This document shows positions 1-7,691 of a stretch of 32,862 nt of DNA, one piece after another. Where the stretch lies: contig PCAU01000001.1 in NCBI GenBank assembly GCA_002730735.1, positions 51,942 through 84,803 on the forward strand, given 5' to 3'. Source of the DNA: Acidobacteriota bacterium (GTDB lineage: Bacteria; Acidobacteriota; Vicinamibacteria; Vicinamibacterales; UBA823). The translations under genes were made by a program, and so were the position numbers. The stretch's first letter is position 1; each line of letters begins with the position of its first letter. Under the pieces are notes generated by a model. The model was given only the letters and a program-made list of their open reading frames with translations, was not told the DNA's origin and ran no database searches.

Positions 1-246
1 GTCGCGAAACACACTTTTGGTCCGGGTCATCTGGGAAAAATTCTCGGAACGTTTAGCTCCATAACAGCGCTTGGCTTAATGCTTGGTCCGATCACGGTCG
101 GTTGGTGGTATGGACAGGCTGGCAACACATATTATCCAGCATTCTTCACCTTAGTCGGCATCATGCTTGCCTGCGCGACAGCCATGTTCTTAATTAAACC
201 GGAGTACCGACTGCAACAATTGGCGGCGAAAGATTCGCCAACGTAG
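1..246 (+). CDS. MFS transporter, C-terminal fragment
   Basis: An open frame runs in from the left edge and ends at TAG (244-246), giving 81 residues without the start. The fragment holds two hydrophobic spans (around SSITALGLMLGPITVGWW and FFTLVGIMLACATAMFLI) joined by a short loop, followed by a polar tail (KPEYRLQQLAAKDSPT). This matches the last two helices and cytoplasmic tail of major facilitator superfamily permeases, which act in the inner membrane. Substrate cannot be judged. It converges on the minus-strand operon, whose last stop lies only 12 bases away, so there is hardly room for a terminator. Family assignment is by pattern alone. Confidence 0.6.
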   Translation, partial: VAKHTFGPGHLGKILGTFSSITALGLMLGPITVGWWYGQAGNTYYPAFFTLVGIMLACATAMFLIKPEYRLQQLAAKDSPT

Positions 247-258
247 TAGTTAACCGGA

Positions 259-1950
259 TTAGGAGCCGTCGACCGCTGACCAACCGGTCCAGCCGGGGCC
301 ACGGACCACGCGTCCAGGCGTTGCACCGGTGTGCTCGCCGTCTCGTAGCACCTGTGTGCCATTTACCCAGACATGCACCATACCTGTGGCATATTGGTGC
401 GGGTCCTCGTAGGTCGCGTGATCTTGGATTTGGGCCGGGTCAAAAGCGACAACGTCTGCAAAGTAGCCCGCGCTGAGTTGGCCCCGATCGCGGATCCGCA
501 GATTCCCAGCAGGCAGCGACGTCAGTTTACGGATAGCTTCTTCCAGGGAAATGATCCGTTCGTCGCGGACGTAGCGTCCGAGTAGCCTCGCAAAATTGCC
601 ATACGCACGCGGATGCGTTGAGGAATTTAAGAAAATCCCCTCGGAGGCGTATGAGCCAGCATCCGAACAATAGCTAATCCACGGCAGGCCAATTTGCCGA
701 GCGACGTTCTCTTCCGACATCAAGAAGTAAACGACTTGCACACGGCTACCATCTTCAACAACGAGGTCCATCGCAGTATCGGACATCGAGGTCCCACGTG
801 CCGCCGCTACCTCAGCCAAGGTTTGGCCTATGTACCCTCGCAAACTAGCGTTCATAAAACCGACCAGAAGCGTCCCCTCAGCACCAGCTGCCAGCAGCAG
901 ATTCTCCCATTCGTTGGTCGGCGTCGTCATCTCCTGTCGAACTCGGTCGCGGACGACCGGGTCCTGAAGCCGGTCGGCCCAGGCGTTGTAGCCACCTTCC
1001 TGCACCCACGGTGGCATTCCAGCATCCAAGCCGGTCGAACCGGCCGTGTAGGTGTACATGTTGGCGGTGATCTCGAGCCCCTCACTACGCGCTGCTTCAA
1101 CCCGCTCGATGACATCGCCAAGCTTGTCCCAGTTGGATTGGCCGGCAGCTTTCAGGTGATAAATCTCGGCTCGTATTCCACTTTCACGCGCGATTCTCAG
1201 TAGTTCATCAACCGACTCAAGCAGCGCGTTGCCTTCACTGCGCATATGCGAGATGTATAGCCCGCCATACTCAGCAGCGACCTTCGTTAGCTCAATTAAT
1301 TCGTCCGTTTTTGCGTAGAAGCCTGGCGAATAAATAAGCGATGAGCCAATGCCGATAGCGCCCTCCTCCATTGCCTGCCGCACTAAGTCCCGCATGCGGT
1401 CTAGTTCATCCACAGTCGGTGGACGATCCTCGTAACCAATCTCATGGACCCGAAGCGTCGTGGCACCGACAAACGATGCGATATTCGGCGACACGCCCTT
1501 ACCCGCAAGGTGTTCGAGGTAATCACCAAGCGTCGTCCATTCAACATCGAACTTAATGTCGCCTTGACTCGTTACCTCTAACGTCTTCATCTGATCAGTC
1601 AAGGGACCGCCTGACACCCCCTCACCAAAAACTTCGAGGGTCACTCCCTGCCGGATGTCGCCCTGAGACCGGCCGTCTTCCAATAACGCCTCACCGGCCC
1701 AGCTCAGCATGTTGATGAAGCCGGGAGCGACCACAAGCCCCGAGACATCCAACTCAGTCACACCGCGCGAATCGCCCAAATCACCAACTGCAGTGATTCG
1801 ATCATCATTGATTGCGAGATCGCCGACAAAGCTGGGCGTCCCTATACCGTCAACGATTGTGCCGTTACGAAGAATGAGATCGTGGTCGGGTGGTGGCGCG
1901 CAGGCGCTGACCAGCACGAAAGCGACGAGAAGCGATCTGTGACGCAGCAT
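259..1950 (-). CDS. Lipoprotein of the D-aminoacylase / N-acyl-D-amino-acid deacylase family (metal site altered)
   Basis: This is a 563-residue amidohydrolase-superfamily protein. The ATG at 1950 is preferred over the in-frame ATG at 1959, because AAGGA sits about 9 bases before the former and directly against the latter. The N-terminus is a lipoprotein signal with lipobox VSAC (Cys17), so it is probably anchored outside the cytoplasm. After it come the N-terminal beta-sandwich (LILRNGTIVDG), the TIM barrel, and a typical C-terminal part (SLPAGNLRIRDRGQLSAGYFADVVAFDP). D-aminoacylases remove acyl groups from N-acyl-D-amino acids. The usual GFIDxHTHDD metal motif reads GFINMLSWAG here, and the usual metal-bridging Cys is a Glu (FGEGVS). 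The later ligands are kept: ISHMRSEG, IYHLKAAG and CSDAG. Substrate is therefore uncertain. It is the last gene of a five-gene minus-strand operon. Confidence 0.85.
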   Translation of the reverse strand: MLRHRSLLVAFVLVSACAPPPDHDLILRNGTIVDGIGTPSFVGDLAINDDRITAVGDLGDSRGVTELDVSGLVVAPGFINMLSWAGEALLEDGRSQGDIRQGVTLEVFGEGVSGGPLTDQMKTLEVTSQGDIKFDVEWTTLGDYLEHLAGKGVSPNIASFVGATTLRVHEIGYEDRPPTVDELDRMRDLVRQAMEEGAIGIGSSLIYSPGFYAKTDELIELTKVAAEYGGLYISHMRSEGNALLESVDELLRIARESGIRAEIYHLKAAGQSNWDKLGDVIERVEAARSEGLEITANMYTYTAGSTGLDAGMPPWVQEGGYNAWADRLQDPVVRDRVRQEMTTPTNEWENLLLAAGAEGTLLVGFMNASLRGYIGQTLAEVAAARGTSMSDTAMDLVVEDGSRVQVVYFLMSEENVARQIGLPWISYCSDAGSYASEGIFLNSSTHPRAYGNFARLLGRYVRDERIISLEEAIRKLTSLPAGNLRIRDRGQLSAGYFADVVAFDPAQIQDHATYEDPHQYATGMVHVWVNGTQVLRDGEHTGATPGRVVRGPGWTGWSAVDGS

Positions 1951-1974
1951 GAATCTCATTCCTTCAGCTTGGTG

Positions 1975-2994
1975 TCAACGGTCCTTCAGCTTCAGCAGCC
2001 TGACGGCGTTCGCGCGATAGATCTTATCGCGATCGGTTTCGCTCAATTCGAGTTCGTCGATGATCTTGATCGTCTCTCTGATATACATCGGCCCCTTCTC
2101 GGGGTCGAACGGCGAGTCGGATGCAAAGACGACATGGTCGGCACCAAAGAAGCTGATGCCACAGATTGTCGCCGCGCGGGAGCCGAAGACTGCCGTATCA
2201 GCATAAAACATGCGGAATAAGTCGATCGGCCGCGTCTCCAGTCGCTTAAGCACAGCGCCCAAATTCTCGTCCGAGGTTCGACTACCGAGTTGGTCCCAAC
2301 CGGGTCCGACGCGACCTTCGAAATACGGCACCATACCGCCCATGTGATGCGTAATGATTTTCAATGACGGATAGTCGTTGAGTAATCCTTCAAAGACGAT
2401 CCGTGCCATCGTAGCGCTTGTCTCATACGGCCAACCGAAGGTCCACCAAATCTCGTATTTTGAACTGGTCTCGGTCAGATAGTCGGTGAAACTGGCCCCG
2501 CGCGCTGGATGCATCCAGATCGGCAGGTCATGCTCGGCCATCGCCCCGAAGAGTGGCCTGAACTCAGGCGCGGTCAATGGTTGTCCATTAATATTCGTGA
2601 ACACCTGAACCCCGCACGCACCGAGGTCATTAACGGCGCGGTGGGCTTCAGTGACGATCCCCTCGGACGCATTCATCGGAAGCGAAGCGACGAAGCCGGG
2701 AAACCGATCGGGGTGTCGCTGCACCAGTTCAGCCATCCCGTCGTTGGCAGCCTGAGCCAGTTGGGTCGAGACCTCCGGACCACCCAGGACTTCAAGTGGC
2801 GGTGAGGCAAGTGACAGAATTTGTCGGTAGTCGGGACCGAACTGATCCATTACACGAAATCGCTCATCGAGGTCCACCAGCATCGGAATGCCCCGGACCC
2901 GTTGCCCGATGTCCTTGAAATCACCAGCGACTTGCATCATCAGCTTATTAAACGGTTCGGGAAAGATGTGATTGAAAATGTCTATTTTCTGCAT
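1975..2994 (-). CDS. ACMSD-like amidohydrolase (Amidohydro_2 family)
   Basis: This 339-residue protein has the length and motif order of the aminocarboxymuconate-semialdehyde decarboxylase family (Amidohydro_2), whose members decarboxylate or hydrolyse carboxylic acids with one bound metal. The conserved positions seen are WMHPARG (metal His), ITHHMGG (catalytic His) and FASDSPFDP (metal Asp). The N-terminal HxH motif reads DIFNH: the first His is Phe7 and the second is His9. No signal peptide is seen, so it should be cytoplasmic. It lies 29 bases after an RraA gene and 24 bases before the deacylase start. The Shine-Dalgarno sequence is weak, which suggests translational coupling or an imperfect start call. 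The true substrate is unknown. Confidence 0.85.
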   Translation of the reverse strand: MQKIDIFNHIFPEPFNKLMMQVAGDFKDIGQRVRGIPMLVDLDERFRVMDQFGPDYRQILSLASPPLEVLGGPEVSTQLAQAANDGMAELVQRHPDRFPGFVASLPMNASEGIVTEAHRAVNDLGACGVQVFTNINGQPLTAPEFRPLFGAMAEHDLPIWMHPARGASFTDYLTETSSKYEIWWTFGWPYETSATMARIVFEGLLNDYPSLKIITHHMGGMVPYFEGRVGPGWDQLGSRTSDENLGAVLKRLETRPIDLFRMFYADTAVFGSRAATICGISFFGADHVVFASDSPFDPEKGPMYIRETIKIIDELELSETDRDKIYRANAVRLLKLKDR

Positions 2995-3023
2995 AGTTTT
3001 TTCATTGGCCTGGTGAGAACTTG

Positions 3024-3659
3024 TTACTCCCAGCCATAGACTTCTAATGTCGTACGCCCTTGTCGAAGGGCGCCTGCGATCGAAGCCTCCTTTTTCTCCC
3101 TCGCACGCGCCGCAGCAAGAACTTTCTGCACTGAGTCGCGGGCGAGAACGACCACGCCGTCGGCGTCCCCGACAACTAGGTCTCCCGAGGCGACTGTAAT
3201 ATCGCCTATCACGATTGGCTGCCCCACATGTCCAGCGGCATCAACCACTTTGGTCGTACCGCGGATTGCCCGGCCGCACGAAAAAACTGGAAAGCCCGAT
3301 GTGGCAAGCTCGTCACCATCCCGCACACAGCCTTCGATGACCAAGCCCCCGAGCCCACGAGCGACCGAAGCCGTTGTCATAATTCCACCCCAGTACCCAA
3401 ACTCGTGAGCTCCGCCGACGGCCACCACCAGGACCTCACCCAACCGGGCCTGGGCGATCGCCCGGTGCAACCAGAGGTTGTCTCCCGGTGCGCCCTGCAC
3501 GGTGAGCGCGGGACCACACACTCGCATCGAGTCCATCAGAGGCTTGATTGCGTGCGGGAGCGCACCGGTTTGTCCTGCAGCTTCATGGAGTGTCGCCGAA
3601 GAGAAAACCGCCGCTTCCGCGACTAAGGCACCGTCGAATTGTTCTTCACGAACGTTCAC
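3024..3659 (-). CDS. RraA-fold protein, probable oxo-acid aldolase (third of three in tandem)
   Basis: This 211-residue protein belongs to the RraA / HMG-CHA aldolase family. Those aldolases are metal-dependent and cleave 4-hydroxy-4-methyl- or 4-carboxy-4-hydroxy-2-oxo acids to pyruvate and a second product; E. coli RraA is instead an RNase E inhibitor. The glycine-rich segment (ARGLGGLVIEG) is followed by CVRDGDEL, so the Arg-Asp pair needed by the aldolases is present, and GDADGVVVL follows near the C-terminus. The N-terminus lacks the SDALD segment of its two neighbours, so it is the most divergent copy. The start is GTG at 3659, two bases after the preceding gene's TAG, which implies tight coupling. 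An aldolase role is inferred from motif and context. Confidence 0.85.
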   Translation of the reverse strand: MNVREEQFDGALVAEAAVFSSATLHEAAGQTGALPHAIKPLMDSMRVCGPALTVQGAPGDNLWLHRAIAQARLGEVLVVAVGGAHEFGYWGGIMTTASVARGLGGLVIEGCVRDGDELATSGFPVFSCGRAIRGTTKVVDAAGHVGQPIVIGDITVASGDLVVGDADGVVVLARDSVQKVLAAARAREKKEASIAGALRQGRTTLEVYGWE

Positions 3660-3661
3660 AA

Positions 3662-4315
3662 CTACTTGGCCTCTCGCCGCTGGAGCTCGAAATACTTGAA
3701 TTGTTTCCGAGCTTCGTCAAGACGCATGCCGCTCTCAACCGCTGTACGAATCCGGTCCTCGGCTTCTTCAATCTCCTTCGCTAGAGCCACGACCTCAACC
3801 TCCCGCGACCGCGGCACTGCGACTACACCATCGGCATCACCGAGAAGCAAATCGCCAGGAGACACTTCTGTGCCACCAATCAGGACCGGTACGTCCATCG
3901 CATCCAGCTGCACGCGATCCTTGCCAGTACGCATTGACCAGCCTCGGCTAAATATTGGGTACTGCAGTTCAAGACTTAGCGAGATATCGCGGCAATGTCC
4001 ATCAATGACGCTTCCACCGACTCGGCGTCGATGCGCAACGAACGTCAGAATGTCGCCCCAAACTGTCATGTCTGGACGTCCGGCGTTATCGATAACTACC
4101 ACTTCTCCTTCGGGCACGTCATCGATGTAGTCGCCGACCGAGCCGGGTTCGCCAGCGACAGGCACGGTTCGCATTGTGAACGCGCGGCCGCACAGCCGAA
4201 ACTCTGGCGCAAGGGGCTTGATTCCCAGGCACTGGCCAGCGATGCCGAGACGGTCGAGCGCATCACTTACCGTCGTTGCTGAAAGCTTCTTTAGTTCCGA
4301 TAGCACAGACTCCAT
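3662..4315 (-). CDS. RraA-fold protein, probable oxo-acid aldolase (second of three in tandem)
   Basis: This is a 217-residue RraA-family protein. It begins with the typical SDALDRLGI segment, continues through a central VWGDILTF stretch to SVIDGHCRDISL (Arg-Asp of the aldolase site), and has GDADGVVAVP near its end. The C-terminal helix is charged and probably packs in the oligomer. It starts at ATG 4315 behind an AAGGTGG-type ribosome site, 10 bases after the first RraA gene ends, and it stops two bases before the third begins. The class would cleave a 4-hydroxy-2-oxo acid into pyruvate and a second carbonyl compound. The three copies differ clearly in sequence, so they are not recent duplicates and may form a hetero-oligomer or act on different substrates. 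Confidence 0.87.
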   Translation of the reverse strand: MESVLSELKKLSATTVSDALDRLGIAGQCLGIKPLAPEFRLCGRAFTMRTVPVAGEPGSVGDYIDDVPEGEVVVIDNAGRPDMTVWGDILTFVAHRRRVGGSVIDGHCRDISLSLELQYPIFSRGWSMRTGKDRVQLDAMDVPVLIGGTEVSPGDLLLGDADGVVAVPRSREVEVVALAKEIEEAEDRIRTAVESGMRLDEARKQFKYFELQRREAK

Positions 4316-4325
4316 ACCCCCACCT

Positions 4326-4997
4326 TCATTCGCTCGACCGTCGCTGATCTAACATGGACTCGTAGTTACCATCCATGACACGACTGACCGGCGTACCGGT
4401 TCGCACTGCAGTTGTTAACCTTGCTTCGCGCGCGGCGATCGACTCGGCGATCTCTAAAACCTCCGTACTTCGGGCGGCGTCGACGAATACCACTCCGCTT
4501 CCGTCGGCAATTACGAGATCGCCAGACTTCACATCAACACCGCCAACCACGATCGGCTCGTTCCATGCATGCTCGGTCACACGTCCACGCGCCGTGAGCG
4601 GAACCACCGTGCGCGCAAATACCGGGTAATCAAGATCCCGACTGTCGTCAACGTCACGAACCGCACCATCCACGATGGTCCCCGAGATACCGCGAAGACT
4701 AGCGGCCGCTGACAGCAAGCCACCCCAGCCGGCAGCGTCCTGGCGGCTGTGATGCTCAACAACAATCACATCATTGGAGGTGCCGGCCTCAATGGCGGCA
4801 CTGCACAAATGGCGACTCGCCACACCTTCACCAGCCGGGCCGAGCTTAACCGGTATGACGCGGCCCACGATCCGGCGCTCCGCGGAAACCCGGTGGATTC
4901 CAATAACTGTACCCGGAAGACCCAGTTGGTCCAGCGCATCAGAGACTGCACAGGTGTCCAAAGAGCGAAGACGTGCCACAGCAGCGTCAGACAGCAT
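4326..4997 (-). CDS. RraA-fold protein, probable oxo-acid aldolase (first of three in tandem)
   Basis: This is a 223-residue RraA-family protein when started at ATG 4997. The frame is open to an ATG at 5087, but that would add 30 residues lying over the promoter palindrome. A purine-rich ribosome site (AGGAGG plus GAAAGG) lies directly upstream of 4997. Key segments are AVSDALDQLGLPG near the N-terminus, WGGLLSAAASLRG, IVDGAVRDVDD with the aldolase Arg-Asp pair, and IADGSGVVFV. It is the promoter-proximal gene of the minus-strand operon and diverges from a LigJ-like hydratase gene. That pairing suggests a role like the 4-carboxy-4-hydroxy-2-oxoadipate aldolase, which cleaves the LigJ product to pyruvate and oxaloacetate; this is inference. 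Confidence 0.87.
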   Translation of the reverse strand: MLSDAAVARLRSLDTCAVSDALDQLGLPGTVIGIHRVSAERRIVGRVIPVKLGPAGEGVASRHLCSAAIEAGTSNDVIVVEHHSRQDAAGWGGLLSAAASLRGISGTIVDGAVRDVDDSRDLDYPVFARTVVPLTARGRVTEHAWNEPIVVGGVDVKSGDLVIADGSGVVFVDAARSTEVLEIAESIAAREARLTTAVRTGTPVSRVMDGNYESMLDQRRSSE

Positions 4998-5066
4998 AAA
5001 CGACCTTTCTCCTCCTAAATCAGGCGCCAAGCGACCCGCGCCTAGCAGCAAACGGATCATTCTCTC

Positions 5067-5094
5067 TTGACAGGGATAATTTTTCACATAAATT
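5067..5094 (+). promoter_or_regulatory. Candidate sigma-70 promoter for the LigJ-like operon
   Basis: A perfect TTGACA hexamer (5067-5072) is followed after 16 bases by TAAATT (5089-5094, 4 of 6 matches to the -10 consensus). It points toward the hydratase gene, with about 70 bases of leader. The inverted repeat at 5074-5098 fills the spacer and covers the -10 element, the position expected of a repressor site. No clear promoter could be assigned for the opposite strand. Confidence 0.5.
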
Positions 5095-5098
5095 ATCC
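5074..5098. promoter_or_regulatory. Perfect 9-bp inverted repeat (candidate operator) between divergent operons
   Basis: GGATAATTT (5074-5082) and AAATTATCC (5090-5098) are exact reverse complements separated by seven bases (TTCACAT). The site is AT-rich compared with its surroundings and lies in the 170-base gap between the divergent RraA and LigJ-like genes. It overlaps the candidate -35/-10 spacer and the -10 element of the rightward promoter. The symmetry suits a dimeric repressor, for example of the GntR or IclR type, which often control such acid-catabolism genes, but no such regulator gene is in the window. A hairpin in the RNA is possible, but there is no U tract. Confidence 0.65.
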
Positions 5099-5167
5099 GC
5101 TGGGACCAGGCTGGCCCCCCAGACTTCCCCTACAGTTCCACTACAGCCAATGATTCGGAGTCGAGTT

Positions 5168-6175
5168 ATGAGAGTTATCGATACACACGCGCATGTCACC
5201 GCACCGCAGGAACTCTATGCGTACAAGGCTGGTCTACTCGCCCATCGCGGTGCGCACGGACGTGGCAGAATCAGCATCTCTGATGAGCAGATTCTCGCGG
5301 CGCTAAATACGCCAACTTTTCGGACCGTGTCTCATCTTGAACAGCTGAAGCAGGTCGGCACCGACATGCAACTTGTCTCACCGCGGCCGTACACGATGAT
5401 GCACAGCGAGAAACCCGAAAAACTCGTCCGGTGGTACATCGAAGAAACCAACAACATCATCCACCGACAGTGCGAACTCCTGCCTGACACTTTTCGTGGC
5501 GTCGCTGGATTACCGCAGAACATGGGTGTGAGTGTGGAGAACTCACTGAACGAGTTGGAGCGTTGCATCAAAGAATTGGGTTTTGTCGGTTGCTTGATCA
5601 ACCCCGACCCGAACGAAGGGCAGGGACCGACCCCTCCGGGTCTCGGTGATGAATATTGGTATCCACTCTATGCCAAGCTGGTCGAGTTGGATGTGCCGGC
5701 ACTCGTACATTCTGCCGGTTGTCGGAGTCCGCGTGAACCGTACTCGCTACACTTCATCAACGAAGAGAGCATCGCGATTGTCTCGCTGCTCAGTTCGACC
5801 GTATTTGATGATTTTCCCAAACTGAGGCTGATCGTCTCGCACGGAGGTGGTGCCATCCCCTATCAGATCGGCCGATACCGCGCTATGTGGTCGAGACGCA
5901 AGAGCGTCGCCTTTGAAGATGAGCTTCGGAAACTCTATTTCGACACGTGCCTGTACACGCAAGAGTCACTCGATCTGCTCTTCAAATGGGTCGGACCAGA
6001 CCGGTGCATGTTTGGCTCAGAGAAACCTGGAATCGGCACGGCTAAAGATCCGAAAACAGGTGAGTGGATTGACGATGTTAAGTCGAAGATCGACGCGATT
6101 GACTGGCTGAGTGAGTCCGATCGGCAGCGGATTTTTGAAGACACCGCCACCGAGGTCTACAAACTGAAGTTCTAA
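5168..6175 (+). CDS. LigJ-like amidohydrolase (probable 4-oxalomesaconate hydratase family)
   Basis: This is a 335-residue Amidohydro_2 enzyme. ATG 5168 is preferred over ATG 5150, because GGAG (5157-5160) sits seven bases before it. Metal and catalytic positions are His7 and His9 (DTHAH), His181 (LVHSAG), His225 (VSHGGGAIPYQ) and Glu285 (FGSEKPG). A Glu at the last metal position, where most relatives have Asp, is characteristic of LigJ, which hydrates 4-oxalomesaconate to 4-carboxy-4-hydroxy-2-oxoadipate in the protocatechuate 4,5-cleavage and gallate routes. The NPDPNEGQGPTPPG segment and the WYPLYAKLVELDVPALVH segment also resemble LigJ. It heads a plus-strand operon with a carboxylate transporter and diverges from three RraA-fold genes. 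The family is well supported; the exact substrate is inferred. Confidence 0.82.
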   Translation: MRVIDTHAHVTAPQELYAYKAGLLAHRGAHGRGRISISDEQILAALNTPTFRTVSHLEQLKQVGTDMQLVSPRPYTMMHSEKPEKLVRWYIEETNNIIHRQCELLPDTFRGVAGLPQNMGVSVENSLNELERCIKELGFVGCLINPDPNEGQGPTPPGLGDEYWYPLYAKLVELDVPALVHSAGCRSPREPYSLHFINEESIAIVSLLSSTVFDDFPKLRLIVSHGGGAIPYQIGRYRAMWSRRKSVAFEDELRKLYFDTCLYTQESLDLLFKWVGPDRCMFGSEKPGIGTAKDPKTGEWIDDVKSKIDAIDWLSESDRQRIFEDTATEVYKLKF

Positions 6176-6218
6176 GCCGAAGGCGCGTGGGTCCCCAGTC
6201 GTCGATCTTTCAGCCACT

Positions 6219-7664
6219 ATGTCCGAATCAAGCCTCGGCAACACACCGAACGGATCGGTCGAAGTCATTGCAGACGGTCGCAAGACCATCATCGGGATCG
6301 CTGGCGCAATCACCGCAGCGGTCCTCGTGTTACTACTGCCGAGTCCCGCTAATCTACCGCCTGAAGCCCAGCGGCTTGGTGCCATCTTTCTAGCAGCCAT
6401 CATTCTATGGGCGACGGAGGCACTTCCGATCGCCGTTACGGCACTGCTCGTCATCGTTCTGCAGCCACTTTTGCGTGTCGCCGAGCTCGATGCAGCGTTC
6501 AATGCGTTCGTGAGCCCGGTTTTCTTTTTCGTGCTAGCGATGTTCTGCATTGCGGCAGCAGTAACCAACGCTGGCCTTGACCGACGGTTTGCGTATTGGT
6601 TGCTCGCACGTGCAGGCACTGACAGTCGGCGGGTGGTCACCGCACTCATCGTTGGAACGGCGGCGACCTCGATGGTCATCTCCGACGTGCCCGCATGCGC
6701 CATTTTCATGAGTATTGGTCTCGGTGTTATGTCGCGGTTGAACCTCGAACCTGGTAAGTCAGCGATTGGCAAGGCGATCATGGTCGGCATACCAATCGGT
6801 TCACTCATCGGGGGCGTGACTACCCCTGCTGGTAGCTCAGTAAATATCCTCGGCCTCCACTTCATCGAGGAATTCGGTAACGTTACTGTTTCGTTCGTCG
6901 AGTGGATGGCGATCGGGATACCAATGTCCGTAGGCCTTGTGCCCATTGCATGCTGGGCAATATTACGGAGCTTCCCACCTGAGATCCCGACGATTGGTGA
7001 CGCGAGCGTGATAGAGCGTGAGCGAGCGGAACTTGGGCCGATGTCAGCGCCCGAACGGAAAACGGTCACCTTGCTATCGATAATGATGGTTCTCTGGATC
7101 GCGGGTAGCTGGATCGAGTTTCTCGATGTACTCACTGTTGGCTTAGGCGGCGCCATTGTGATGTTTTTCCCTGGCATACGGCTGTTGACTTGGAAACAGG
7201 CCGAGCGCGCGACCGGTTGGGACACGATGCTGATGATCGGCGGGGTGACATCGCTCGGCACCGCCTCGGTCACTACCGGCTTGGCTACCTGGCTCGTGGG
7301 CCTAGCGCTCGGGGGGGTCGCCAGCTGGCACATTATCCTCGTGCTCCTCGCCATCAGCGCGTTCACGGTGGTCATTCACCTAGCGCTGCCGATTGGTCCG
7401 GTAGTCAATGCGGTCGTTATTCCACCCATCGCGCTGCTCGCCATCAACGCCGGTGTAAACCCCGCGCTCTATGCTCTCCCTGTTGCATTCACCGCCTCGT
7501 GCGCGTTCCTGTTACCGCTCGATGCAGTCGCACTCTTGACTTATTCGAGAGGCTACTACCGGATGCACGAGATGCTGACTCCGGGTGTACTGGTCAGCGC
7601 GGCTTGGGTCATCTGGATGACGGCGATCATGCTCGTCGTCGGACCCTTGCTTGGATTCGTTTAA
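6219..7664 (+). CDS. DASS/SLC13-family anion:sodium symporter
   Basis: This 481-residue inner-membrane protein has about a dozen hydrophobic segments. It fits the divalent anion:Na+ symporter family, which imports di- and tricarboxylates or sulfate. Family features are the RLGAIFLAAIILWATEALP segment near residue 55 and two related half-helix loops, SMVISDVPACAIFM and GVTTPAGSSVNILGL; these stand where the SNT-type substrate and sodium motifs lie. The first reads SDV rather than SNT, so specificity may differ. A LALPIGPVVNAVV segment follows in the second half. The gene starts 43 bases after the LigJ-like gene and ends 27 bases before the deacetylase, so one transcript is likely, and uptake of the acid degraded by the island is a natural guess. 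The ribosome site is weak. Confidence 0.85.
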   Translation: MSESSLGNTPNGSVEVIADGRKTIIGIAGAITAAVLVLLLPSPANLPPEAQRLGAIFLAAIILWATEALPIAVTALLVIVLQPLLRVAELDAAFNAFVSPVFFFVLAMFCIAAAVTNAGLDRRFAYWLLARAGTDSRRVVTALIVGTAATSMVISDVPACAIFMSIGLGVMSRLNLEPGKSAIGKAIMVGIPIGSLIGGVTTPAGSSVNILGLHFIEEFGNVTVSFVEWMAIGIPMSVGLVPIACWAILRSFPPEIPTIGDASVIERERAELGPMSAPERKTVTLLSIMMVLWIAGSWIEFLDVLTVGLGGAIVMFFPGIRLLTWKQAERATGWDTMLMIGGVTSLGTASVTTGLATWLVGLALGGVASWHIILVLLAISAFTVVIHLALPIGPVVNAVVIPPIALLAINAGVNPALYALPVAFTASCAFLLPLDAVALLTYSRGYYRMHEMLTPGVLVSAAWVIWMTAIMLVVGPLLGFV

Positions 7665-7691
7665 ACAGTCAGGTCGACCGAGGAGCTTCTT

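Noticed and set aside
694-1203. A 169-codon plus-strand frame within the deacylase gene
   Set aside because: It is antisense to a conserved amidohydrolase and has no ribosome site or domain.
6017-7375. A 452-codon open frame on the minus strand across the transporter gene
   Set aside because: It lies antisense to a well-supported DASS transporter, is rich in Ser, Thr, Arg, Pro and Met as shadow frames are, and has no domain or ribosome site.
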